Positions 41,963 to 51,621 of a stretch of 64,000 nucleotides of DNA are shown one piece after another. Each line of letters begins with the position of its first letter. The stretch's first letter is position 1. Below the pieces are notes generated by a model. The model was not told the DNA's origin, ran no database searches, and was given only the letters and a program-made list of their open reading frames with translations. The translations under genes and the position numbers were made by a program. Location: contig JBQTJI010000008.1 of assembly GCA_052387255.1 (NCBI GenBank), positions 94,374 to 158,373 on the forward strand, given 5' to 3'. The stretch comes from JBBQXK01 sp052387255 (GTDB lineage: Bacteria; Pseudomonadota; Alphaproteobacteria; Rhodobacterales; Rhodobacteraceae).

Positions 41963-41994
41963 CCCGTCGCCCAGAGCATATCGAGTTCACTCAA

Positions 41995-42096
41995 GTTCAC
42001 CCCATGACCGGCCGCCCCGGCAAAGGCCGGGGCCCCGATGGTCTGCGCGCAAGGGATCGGGGCCCCGGCCTTCGCCGGGCCGACCGGACCAGATGG
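41995..42096. repeat. REP-like element, copy 2
   Basis: A long palindrome: GCCCCGGCAAAGGCCGGGG and the matching right arm CCCCGGCCTTCGCCGGGC, with GGGGCCCCGAT paired to ATCGGGGCCCC around a loop of about 15 nt. It matches 18256-18356. Such elements are expected in several copies per genome. Confidence 0.65.
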
Positions 42097-42277
42097 CGAT
42101 GCCGTGAAACACATTGAGTATGACAGGCTCTAGGTCATATGTCCGATTCGCCGGGTGTGGTTAACGTCGCCCGTCCTCCCCGAACGTCTCCACGCAAGGA
42201 AGACGCAAGGAAGACGTGGGGAAGACGTGCCAGACCCCCCATACCCGCCATTTAATCCAGCGCCCGCAGAGACTTGC
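42097..42277. other. Intergenic stretch with 11-bp tandem repeats
   Basis: No gene is supported. At 42192-42224 the 11-mer ACGCAAGGAAG occurs twice and ACGTGGGGAAG once, directly in tandem. The remainder is unremarkable. Confidence 0.5.
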
Positions 42278-42814
42278 CTATGGTGCCGCATGCGGCGGCC
42301 AGGGCCGCGTCGCCTCCGCCGCAATCCAGGCCTGCACCCAGTCGGGCAGGGCGGGGCTCTCCACCGGCTGCCCCATCGCCGCCAGAACCTGCGCAGGCGG
42401 CACGATCCCCGCCTTCGACGTCACCGCCGACCGGATCAGCATGTGGCTGGTGCAGGTGCCTCCCTTCCACATCGACTGTTCCATGTAGATGAACCGCGCA
42501 TCCCAGCCGAAGGCCCGGCTCACCATCGTCACCCGGTCGAACATCCGCACGCGGACCCGGTAGCGCGTGGTGTTGCCCGCCACCGTCATCCCCCAACCCC
42601 TTGACGCCAATACCTTGTGCAGCCCCGTCCGCTGCCCCAGCGGCAGCCGCCCCAGGTCGTACAGCGTCAGCGTCCGCCCGTTGTTCAGCTCGCGCCAGGG
42701 GTCCAGATCCCATGGCCAGCAGATGTGGCGCGACACGTGGCGGCCGGTGATCGGCAGGGCAGGGGCATTGCGGTTCAGCCAAAGCTCCTTGGCCATGCGC
42801 AGGAACGGATACAT
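42278..42814 (-). CDS. Thioesterase-like hotdog protein (THEM6-like)
   Basis: A 178-residue protein: DLDPWRELNNGRTLTLYDLGRLPLGQRTGL and GWGMTVAGNTTRYRVRVRMFDRVTMVSRAFGWDARFIYMEQSM give the hotdog-fold thioesterase pattern. In this type an Asp/Asn in the NNGRTL segment would lie at the active site. The substrate, presumably an acyl-CoA, is unknown. It is divergent from yggT across a region with two palindromes. Confidence 0.78.
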   Translation of the reverse strand: MYPFLRMAKELWLNRNAPALPITGRHVSRHICWPWDLDPWRELNNGRTLTLYDLGRLPLGQRTGLHKVLASRGWGMTVAGNTTRYRVRVRMFDRVTMVSRAFGWDARFIYMEQSMWKGGTCTSHMLIRSAVTSKAGIVPPAQVLAAMGQPVESPALPDWVQAWIAAEATRPWPPHAAP

Positions 42815-42842
42815 CGGGGGACCTCTCGCCGGGTTCGCCCTG

Positions 42843-42902
42843 CCTTGACGCGGGTGGCTGCCCGCGTCAAGGCGGACGCCACGGAACCGGGTTGCCCGTG
42901 GC
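42843..42902. promoter_or_regulatory. Two palindromes between divergent thioesterase and yggT genes
   Basis: CCTTGACGCGGG (42843-42854) pairs perfectly with CCCGCGTCAAGG (42861-42872). GCCACGG (42878-42884) pairs with CCGTGGC (42896-42902). They sit between two gene starts, so they are not simple terminators. Operator sites or leader hairpins of yggT are possible. Confidence 0.4.
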
Positions 42903-42956
42903 CCGCGTTCAGGCTAGCTCTGCCGCGTCCCAAAGGCGAAAGCAGGAGCGCGAGCC

Positions 42957-43232
42957 ATGACCTCTCTCGGCCAGATACTGTCGCTGATCCTCGACATCGC
43001 CCTGTGGATCATCATTGCCCATATCATCATGTCCTGGCTCATCAATTTCCAGGTCCTGAACCTGCGCCAGCCGCTGGTGGCACAACTTTGGGACGGGCTG
43101 AACCGCATCCTCGAACCGCTTTACGGCCAGGTGCGCCGCTATCTGCCGCGCACGGCGGGCATCGACTTTGCCCCCCTGATCGTGCTGATCGCGATCTATG
43201 CCCTGCAGATCCTGATCCGCAACAACCTGTAG
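42957..43232 (+). CDS. YggT-family membrane protein
   Basis: A 91-residue inner-membrane protein with two hydrophobic segments (about 5-32 and 68-90) and the family sequence NRILEPLYGQVRRYLP between them. YggT proteins are linked to cell division, envelope or osmotic functions; the precise role is not settled. Start at the ATG after GAGCGCGAGCC. It is 51 bp before recQ on the same strand. Confidence 0.88.
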   Translation: MTSLGQILSLILDIALWIIIAHIIMSWLINFQVLNLRQPLVAQLWDGLNRILEPLYGQVRRYLPRTAGIDFAPLIVLIAIYALQILIRNNL

Positions 43233-43283
43233 ACCTTCAGCCTTCCTTAACCAACCCCGTCCAGAAAGGGCCGACACGACCCC

Positions 43284-45352
<2,069 letters not shown>

Positions 45353-45356
<4 letters not shown>

Positions 45357-45883
45357 TTCAGCCAGGCGACCCCGCCGTTGACCGCCGATGCCAGCGTCAC
45401 CCAGGCCGCATAGGGCAGGAACAGCACCGCCGAGAGCCGGTCACGGCCCCATTCGGCGGCGATGAAGGCCAGGATCAGCGCCAGCATCCCCAGGATCACC
45501 GCCAACCCCGCCAGCGGCAGTTGCAGGCCGAAGAACATCGGCGACCACAGGAAGTTCAGCGCCATCTGCCCCAGCCACAGCTCCCTTGCCCCACCATGCA
45601 GCAGCTTGCGCGCCCCCGCCCAGCCGATCAGGACATAGAGCACTGCCCAGACCGGCCCAAAGACCCAGGGCGCGGGCGTGAACCACGGCTTCTGCAGGGC
45701 CGCGTACCAGTCACCGGGCCGCACCGTGGTGCCGATGGCCGTGCCGATCCCCAGGACCAGCGCGATCACCCCCAGATGCAGCGCCAGAGTCTGCCAACCG
45801 CTTGTCTGCCGAACAAACCGCCATGTCTCGCCTCCTGTTCCGCGTCCTGCCTCAGCGACCGGGCAGCGTCGGACCGCGGCCAT
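45353..45883 (-). CDS. tspO: TspO/MBR tryptophan-rich sensory protein, start uncertain
   Basis: As drawn this is 176 residues with five hydrophobic segments and TspO signatures (PGDWYAALQKPWFTPAPWVFGPVWAVLYVLIG; NFLWSPMFFG). TspO binds tetrapyrroles and affects pigment or oxidative control in the outer or cytoplasmic membrane. The in-frame ATG at 45883 overlaps an upstream remnant by 32 bp. A far better start, ATG at 45824 with AGGAGG in front, is out of frame by one base. Removing one G after that ATG would restore a normal TspO start, so a frameshift is possible. Confidence 0.7.
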
Positions 45884-46070
45884 CCCGCGCCTCGACCACC
45901 CTTTGCCGCCACAAGGTGAACAGCCCCGCCGCGACGACGATGGCCGCCCCCAGCACGATCGGCCAGGTCAGCATCTCGTCAAACACAAGAACCCCCACAC
46001 CGGTTGCAAAGACCAGCGTCGTCGCCACCATCAGCAGGATGCCCTTGCGGGTGCTCTAGGCGACGCTCAT
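45852..46070 (-). pseudogene. EamA transporter remnant with internal deletion and amber stop
   Basis: From ATG 46070 the frame reads MSVA, then TAG, then STRKGILLMVATTLVFA, typical of the first helix of an EamA transporter. It jumps at once to TGVGVLVFDEMLTWPIVLGAAIVVAAGLFTLWRQ, typical of the last helices, ending at TGA (45852-45854). Roughly 200 residues are missing in between. The clean in-frame joint and the stop show a decayed gene. It lies between mnmD and tspO. Confidence 0.75.
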
Positions 46071-46104
46071 GCGCGGATCGCTCTGGCGGCAGGTCTGTCA
46101 GCGG

Positions 46105-46794
46105 TCATGGCGTCCCGTGAGGGGGCAGGCGTCCGACGGTCATGTGCCGCTTGGTGCCAAAGCCCGGACGCCGATCTACCTGAAACCCCGCCGCCTGCAA
46201 GGCCCGCCGGACGTGGCCCGCCGCCGTGTAGGTGGCGAACGTGCCGCCCGGCGCGGTGTGGGCCGCGACCTCTGCCATCAGGTCCGGCTCCCACATCTGG
46301 GGGTTCCTGGCGGGGGAAAAGCCGTCCAGATACCAGGCATCGGCGCGGCCCGGCCACCGAGGCAGGGTGTCGCGGGCATCGCCGATCACGACGCGCGCGG
46401 TGATGCCGGGCAGGTCGATGACCGGGCCGTCCTGCCACTGGCGGACAAGGGTGGTCGAAAGGGGTGCCGTTTCCGGGAAGGCGTCCAGCGCGCGGGCGAT
46501 GTCGGGCGCGGCCATCGGATAGGCCTCGAACGCGGTGTAGGTCAAGGTGGCGGTGCTGCCGGCGTCGGCAAGGGCGAGGGCCGTCGCCAAGAGGTTCAGC
46601 CCGGTGCCGAACCCAAGTTCGGCGATGTGGAAGGCTTCGCGCATGCGGGCGGGCAGGTCGTTTCCGGCAAGGAACACATGCCGGGTTTCCGCCAGCCCGC
46701 CCGCAAGGCTGAAGTAAGGGTCGTCGAACCGGGTCGACACCGGCACGGTACCGTCGCGCCAGGCGATGTCTGCGGTCTGGTCCTGCGCGGTCAT
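46105..46794 (-). CDS. mnmD: tRNA 5-(aminomethyl)-2-thiouridine methyltransferase MnmD
   Basis: A 229-residue SAM-dependent enzyme, the free-standing equivalent of the N-terminal half of MnmC, which adds the last methyl group in mnm5s2U34 of tRNA. Motifs: FSLAGGLAETRHVFLAGNDLP, the SAM loop ELGFGTGLNLL, and DAWYLDGFSPARNPQMW. Start at MTAQDQTADI. It is divergent from the MnmC2-like oxidase, 52 bp between starts. Confidence 0.9.
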   Translation of the reverse strand: MTAQDQTADIAWRDGTVPVSTRFDDPYFSLAGGLAETRHVFLAGNDLPARMREAFHIAELGFGTGLNLLATALALADAGSTATLTYTAFEAYPMAAPDIARALDAFPETAPLSTTLVRQWQDGPVIDLPGITARVVIGDARDTLPRWPGRADAWYLDGFSPARNPQMWEPDLMAEVAAHTAPGGTFATYTAAGHVRRALQAAGFQVDRRPGFGTKRHMTVGRLPPHGTP

Positions 46795-46846
46795 CCGGCC
46801 TACACCCCGTTCCCATGGGACGTGACCATGGGCAAGGACGCGGGCG

Positions 46847-47899
46847 ATGGCAACGCGGCAGGTGACGGTGCGGGGGGCGGGCATTTTCGGATTGTCCATT
46901 GCCTGGGCGCTGTTGCGTCGCGGTGCATCGGTGCGGGTGACCGACATCGCCCGTGTCGGGGCCGGGGCCAGCGGCGGCATCGTGGGCGCGATGGCCCCGC
47001 ATGTGCCCGAGGGCTGGAACGACAAGAAGGCCTTCCAGCTGGACAGCCTGCTGATGGCCGAAGGCTGGTGGGCGGCGGTGCAGGCGGCGGGGGGCGTCTC
47101 GCCCGGCTATGCCCGCTTGGGCCGCCTGCAACCCCTGGCCGACGACGCGGCGGTCGAGGTGGCGCAACGCCGCGCGGCAGGGGCCGCTCAGTTGTGGCAG
47201 GGCCGGGCCGAGTGGCGGGTGATCCGGGCGCGCGGGGACGGCTGGGAACCGCACAGCCCCTCGGGCTGGCTGGTGGACGACACCCTGACCGCCCGCATCG
47301 CGCCGCGCTCGGCCCTGGCCGCGCTGGTGGCCGCGATCCGGGCGCGCGGGGGCGAGGTTCTGGAGCAGACCGGAGGCGAAGACGCGACGGGGCCGGTCGT
47401 CTGGGCGACAGGCGTGGCGGGTCTGGAGGCGCTGTCGCAGGACCTGGGGCAACCGGTGGGCGGCGGCCAGAAGGGGCAGGCGGCGCGGTTCGGCCTGTCG
47501 TTGCCCGACGCGCCCCAGATTTTCGCCGATGGCCTGCATCTGGTGCCCCATGCCAACGGAACCGTCGCCGTGGGGTCCACCACGGAACGCGACGGCACGG
47601 GCACCGGCACAGATGCGCGGCTGGATGCGCTGGTCGCCCAGGCGCGGGCGCTGTGCCCCGCCTTGGCCGATGCGCCGGTGGTGGATCGCTGGGCCGGGTT
47701 CCGTCCGCGCGCCGTCACCCGCGCTCCCCTGCTGGGGCCATGGCCGGGACGACCAGCCCACTATGTCGCGAATGGCGGTTTCAAGATCGGCTTCGGCATT
47801 GCCCCCGGCGTGGCCGAGGCGATGGCCGATCTGGTGCTGGACGGGCGCAACCGGATCCGTCCCGCGTTCCTGCCCGAGGCGCTGTTGGCGCGGCGCTGA
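46847..47899 (+). CDS. FAD-dependent oxidoreductase, MnmC2/DAO-like
   Basis: A 350-residue protein with the FAD motif GAGIFG at 10-15 and C-terminal GFKIGFGIAPGVAEAMADL typical of the DAAO/glycine-oxidase fold. Its position next to mnmD suggests the oxidase partner that removes the carboxymethyl group from cmnm5U, which is the C-terminal half of fused MnmC. An amino-acid oxidase of other specificity is the alternative. Confidence 0.75.
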   Translation: MATRQVTVRGAGIFGLSIAWALLRRGASVRVTDIARVGAGASGGIVGAMAPHVPEGWNDKKAFQLDSLLMAEGWWAAVQAAGGVSPGYARLGRLQPLADDAAVEVAQRRAAGAAQLWQGRAEWRVIRARGDGWEPHSPSGWLVDDTLTARIAPRSALAALVAAIRARGGEVLEQTGGEDATGPVVWATGVAGLEALSQDLGQPVGGGQKGQAARFGLSLPDAPQIFADGLHLVPHANGTVAVGSTTERDGTGTGTDARLDALVAQARALCPALADAPVVDRWAGFRPRAVTRAPLLGPWPGRPAHYVANGGFKIGFGIAPGVAEAMADLVLDGRNRIRPAFLPEALLARR

Positions 47900-47903
47900 C
47901 CTG

Positions 47904-48386
47904 CTACAGCGTCAGCGCCAGTTCATCCAGCTGCTCGGCAGCCTTGCCCCAGCCTTCGTGGAACCCCATCGCCACATCCATGTCATGCCCCGCCGCATCG
48001 CGGTGCAGGACCAGCGCGTCGTACTGCGTGCCGCCTTCGGAGGTATCGCGGAAGGTCAGGATGACCGACATGGGAAAGCCGTGCTCGGTCTTTGGCGCGG
48101 GTCGCCATCCGGCGGTCAGGGCGCTGGTGAAGACCAGCCGTTCGGTCGGCACCACGTCCATCCACAGGCCGCCCGCGTCGGCAAAGACTTCGCCCTCGGG
48201 GCCGGCCATGTCGGTGACAAAGTTGCCGCCGGGCCTCAGGTCGATCACCGCGCGGGTGACGCGCCAGGGGCGGGGGCAGAACCACTGCATCAGGAGGTCA
48301 GGCTCGGTCCAGCAGCGCCAGACGGCGGCGCGGGGGGCCTTGAGGGTGCGGCTGAAGGTCAGGTCAAAGGGGCCGGGGTCGGTCAT
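47904..48386 (-). CDS. AHSA1/SRPBCC-domain protein
   Basis: A 160-residue START-like fold protein: FSRTLKAPRAAVWRCWTEPDLLMQWFCPRPW is the AHSA1 opening, and HEGWGKAAEQLDEL the closing helix. Such proteins bind hydrophobic ligands or act as polyketide-cyclase-like enzymes. No specific role can be assigned. Convergent with the FAD oxidoreductase, 4 bp apart. Confidence 0.85.
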   Translation of the reverse strand: MTDPGPFDLTFSRTLKAPRAAVWRCWTEPDLLMQWFCPRPWRVTRAVIDLRPGGNFVTDMAGPEGEVFADAGGLWMDVVPTERLVFTSALTAGWRPAPKTEHGFPMSVILTFRDTSEGGTQYDALVLHRDAAGHDMDVAMGFHEGWGKAAEQLDELALTL

Positions 48387-48528
48387 GGGCGTGTGTCCTT
48401 TGGCAATGGCAGATCAACGCGCCACGGGCCAGGACGTTCCACGGTCGCGGGGCCGCGCGACACTGGCCTTGCCTGGCCGGGCCGGGCCGATACTGTCGGC
48501 CCGGAAAGCCCGCTGCAAGGACCCATCC

Positions 48529-49230
48529 ATGCCCCTGACCGACCATGCCATCGCGACCCTGTCGCAGGTGTCCACCGCCACGCTGACCACGGTCCTGCTG
48601 AAGAAGGGCCTGCGCAATGTCTGGATGCGCGGGGCGCGGCCCCTGACCGGCGGCCAGAAACGGCTGGTGGGGGAGGCGTTTACCCTGCGATTTGTGCCCG
48701 CGCGCGAAGATCTGGCGACCCCCGAAAGCTGGTCGTCCCCGATCTCGACCCGCGCCGCCATCGAGGCGATGCCCGACGGCTGCATCGCCGTTGCCGATGC
48801 GATGGGGGTGGCGGATGCAGGGATCTTCGGCGACATCCTGGCGGCGCGGATGGTGCGGCGGGGCGTGGCGGCCCTGGTGACCGATGGGGTGATGCGCGAT
48901 CTGGCGGGGGTGCAGTCGACCGGGCTGCCGATCTGGTGCAACGGCGTCGCGGCCCCGCCGTCCGTCGCCGGGCTGACCTTCGTGGGCTGGCAGGAACCCG
49001 TGGGCTGCGGCGGCGTTGCGGTGTTTCCGGGCGACATCGTGGTGGCCGACCAGGACGGCGCGGTGGTGATCCCGGCCCGCCTGCTGGAGGCGGTGCTGGC
49101 CGAGGCCCCCGAGCAGGAGCGGATGGAGGCCTGGATCATGGACGAGGTCGCACGCGGCGTCCCTCTGCCGGGGCTATACCCGATGGATGCCGCGACCAAG
49201 GCCCGCTACGCGGCGTTCCGCGAGGGTTGA
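48529..49230 (+). CDS. RraA-like / class II aldolase-type protein
   Basis: A 233-residue protein of the RraA/HMG-aldolase family: FGDILAARMVRRGVAALVTDGVMRDLAGVQ gives the G-x20-R-D metal and substrate motif, and FPGDIVVADQDGAVVIP the C-terminal signature. Members either bind RNase E (RraA) or act as 4-hydroxy-4-methyl-2-oxoglutarate aldolases or oxaloacetate decarboxylases. The intact Arg-Asp pair favours an enzyme. It stands alone before ugd. Confidence 0.82.
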   Translation: MPLTDHAIATLSQVSTATLTTVLLKKGLRNVWMRGARPLTGGQKRLVGEAFTLRFVPAREDLATPESWSSPISTRAAIEAMPDGCIAVADAMGVADAGIFGDILAARMVRRGVAALVTDGVMRDLAGVQSTGLPIWCNGVAAPPSVAGLTFVGWQEPVGCGGVAVFPGDIVVADQDGAVVIPARLLEAVLAEAPEQERMEAWIMDEVARGVPLPGLYPMDAATKARYAAFREG

Positions 49231-49305
49231 CATGCCCCCCGATCCTGCCCTCTCTACCCGCGCGCCGCGCTGCGGCGGGCCGGTGACGGAAGAAGAGGGT
49301 CGGGC

Positions 49306-50613
49306 ATGCGGATCGTGATGGTGGGGACCGGCTATGTCGGTCTGGTGTCGGGTGTGTGCTTCTCGGATTTCGGGCATGACGTGGTCTGCGTGGACGTGAA
49401 CCCCGACAAGGTGGCGCGGCTGCAGGCGGGCGAGGTGCCGATCTATGAGCCGGGGCTGGAATCGCTGCTGGCGCGCAATGCGGCGGCGGGGCGGCTGCGG
49501 TTCACCACCGATCTGGCGCAGGCGATGCAGGGGGCAGCGGCGGTGTTCATCGCCGTCGGCACGCCGACGCGGCGCGGCGACGGCCATGCCGACCTGACCT
49601 ATGTGATGGCCGCCGCCGCCGACATCGCGCGGGCGATGACGGGGCCGGTGGTGGTGGTGACGAAATCGACCGTGCCCGTCGGCACCAACCGCAAGGTGGC
49701 CGAGGCGATCCGCGCGGCCAACCCGGATGCCGATTTCGACGTGGCCTCGAACCCCGAGTTCCTGCGCGAAGGGGCCGCCATCGACGACTTCATGCGCCCC
49801 GACCGGGTGGTCGTGGGGGTGGAAAGCGAGCGCGCGCGCGAGGTGATGGGCGACGTCTACCGCCCGCTGTTCCTGCGCGATTTCCCCATCGTCTATACCA
49901 GCCTGGAAAGCGCCGAACTGATCAAGTATGCCGCGAACGCGTTCCTTGCCGCCAAGATCAGCTTCATCAACGAGATTGCCACGCTGTGCGAACGGGTGGG
50001 GGCCGACGTCAAGGCGGTGGCCAAGGGCATCGGCCTCGACGGGCGGATCGGGGCCAAGTTCCTGCATGCCGGTCCCGGCTATGGCGGATCGTGCTTTCCC
50101 AAGGACACCCGCGCCCTGGCCCGAATCGGGCAGGAAGTGGGCGTGCCGATGCGCATCACCGAGACGGTGATCGAGGTGAACGAGGGCGTGAAGCGGCGCA
50201 TGATCGACAAGGTGGTCGAGGCCTGCGGCGGGTCGGTCAACGGCAAGACGATTGCCGTGCTGGGGGTGACGTTCAAGCCCAACACCGACGACATGCGCGA
50301 GGCCCCCTCGCTGTCGATCATCCCGGCCCTGGTGGGGGGCGGCGCGCGGGTGAACGTCGTCGATCCGCAAGGCCGGCGTGAAGGCGAGGCGCTGCTGCCC
50401 GGTGTCACCTGGCACGAGGATGCCTTTGTGGCGGCGGCGGGGGCGGACGCCCTGGTGATCCTGACCGAATGGAACGAGTTCCGCGCGCTGGACCTTGGCC
50501 GTCTGGCGCAGACGATGGCCGTGCCCCGGCTGATCGACCTGCGCAACATCTACGATCCCGCCGATGCGGCGACGGCGGGGTTCGGCATCTATGTGGGCGT
50601 CGGGCGGGGCTGA
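49306..50613 (+). CDS. ugd: UDP-glucose 6-dehydrogenase
   Basis: A 435-residue cytosolic enzyme that oxidises UDP-glucose to UDP-glucuronate for exopolysaccharide, capsule or lipid sugars. GTGYVG (7-12) binds NAD; the catalytic Cys is in GPGYGGSCFPKD. C-terminal GVTFKPNTDDMREAPSL is intact. It opens the run of glycan genes on the plus strand and would supply a uronic acid precursor. Confidence 0.95.
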   Translation: MRIVMVGTGYVGLVSGVCFSDFGHDVVCVDVNPDKVARLQAGEVPIYEPGLESLLARNAAAGRLRFTTDLAQAMQGAAAVFIAVGTPTRRGDGHADLTYVMAAAADIARAMTGPVVVVTKSTVPVGTNRKVAEAIRAANPDADFDVASNPEFLREGAAIDDFMRPDRVVVGVESERAREVMGDVYRPLFLRDFPIVYTSLESAELIKYAANAFLAAKISFINEIATLCERVGADVKAVAKGIGLDGRIGAKFLHAGPGYGGSCFPKDTRALARIGQEVGVPMRITETVIEVNEGVKRRMIDKVVEACGGSVNGKTIAVLGVTFKPNTDDMREAPSLSIIPALVGGGARVNVVDPQGRREGEALLPGVTWHEDAFVAAAGADALVILTEWNEFRALDLGRLAQTMAVPRLIDLRNIYDPADAATAGFGIYVGVGRG

Positions 50614-50810
50614 CGGGTGAAAACCGCAGCAACCGAATCACGCAGGGCATGCGCGGCGTCGCATGGCCATGGCTGTCTGCCTGTTTTCGCGGCAACTGCC
50701 CGGTTGTCGCGCAGATCCCTGCCCGCTTTCTTGCCTGATCGGGCCGTGACCTGTATCGGGTCGGCGCGGCGTCGTGTATCGGGCATTCGCAACAAGGCGA
50801 CGGGGATTCC

Positions 50811-51440
50811 ATGCGGCTGATCGAATTCCGGACCGAGATGCTGCTTGCGGTCGACAAGCGCCTGGTCCGCATCAGCAGCCCGCAACTGGCGGATGTCCTG
50901 CTCGAACGGGTGCTGCTGGTGGCCGCGCCGGGCACGGGCGAGGCCGGCGTGCCGATCGAGGATGTGCGCACCTATGCCCGCAGCGGCGATACCGTGACCA
51001 TCGAGGTGTTCAGCGACGCCGCCGCGCGCCCGCCGGTGGTGGTCGGGCCGTTCTTTCCCGAGGTCATGGTCAATCTGGTGCGTGGTTTCTACCCCGACCG
51101 CTGGACCGCCGAGACCTTCTTTGCCGAGGTGGTGAACGGGCACGTCGGCCCCAGCCGGGTGCAGATGGACTTCTTCCTGCCCGCGCTGGACCTGGGCGAA
51201 AGCGAGTACAAGACGCTGAGCGTGTCGGCCGACGGCACGGCCGACGCGGTCGAGCTTGAACGCGGGTCGGTGCGCAGCCTGTCCTTCGACGTGCAAGAGA
51301 CGGTGCTGCTGTCGTTTTCGGTCGAACCGGAACCGGCCCGCCCGCCCGATCTGCGCAGCCGCGGCTGCGTGCTGGCCGGTGTGCAAGGCGATCAGGAACG
51401 CCAGGTCAACCTGTTCGATTATCGGCATTATTTTGGCTGA
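50811..51440 (+). CDS. Unrecognised protein, paralogue of 54544-55206
   Basis: A 209-residue, probably soluble protein with no signal peptide, membrane helix or known motif. Predicted beta-rich by eye. It aligns along its length with the protein at 54544-55206. Shared points: VLLVAAP (34-40), PIE-x-VR with R-x-GD-x-x-x-IE (48-65), DRW-x-x-E-x-F-x-x-x-VVN (96-109), LPALD (123-127), RG (151-152), ETVLLSF (163-169), RSRG (182-185) and a terminal YF. I know no family with these features. It stands between ugd and a GSCFA protein, so a role in glycan assembly or recognition is inferred. Confidence 0.6.
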   Translation: MRLIEFRTEMLLAVDKRLVRISSPQLADVLLERVLLVAAPGTGEAGVPIEDVRTYARSGDTVTIEVFSDAAARPPVVVGPFFPEVMVNLVRGFYPDRWTAETFFAEVVNGHVGPSRVQMDFFLPALDLGESEYKTLSVSADGTADAVELERGSVRSLSFDVQETVLLSFSVEPEPARPPDLRSRGCVLAGVQGDQERQVNLFDYRHYFG

Positions 51441-51456
51441 TGGAGGCCGTCGCACC

Positions 51457-51621
51457 ATGCTGATGGGGTTGCAGGTTTGCCAGGGCGGCGCGGATATGCA
51501 AGATTGCCGCAGCCGGATCGGCGGCATCGACTCGTCGGTTCCGGCCCTGTCGCCGGTGGCTTCGGGTGCGGTCGCTCTGGCGGAAGGTGCCATGAACACG
51601 CGGGGTCAAAGCGATGGCTGA
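51457..51621 (+). CDS. Possible 54-residue ORF between glycan genes
   Basis: ATG at 51457 with GGAGG 11 nt upstream; the frame reads MLMGLQVCQGGADMQDCRSR onwards and ends inside the first codons of the GSCFA gene (8-bp overlap). The product has two cysteines and no recognisable domain. Overlap with the next start suits coupling, but it may be chance. Confidence 0.25.
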   Translation: MLMGLQVCQGGADMQDCRSRIGGIDSSVPALSPVASGAVALAEGAMNTRGQSDG

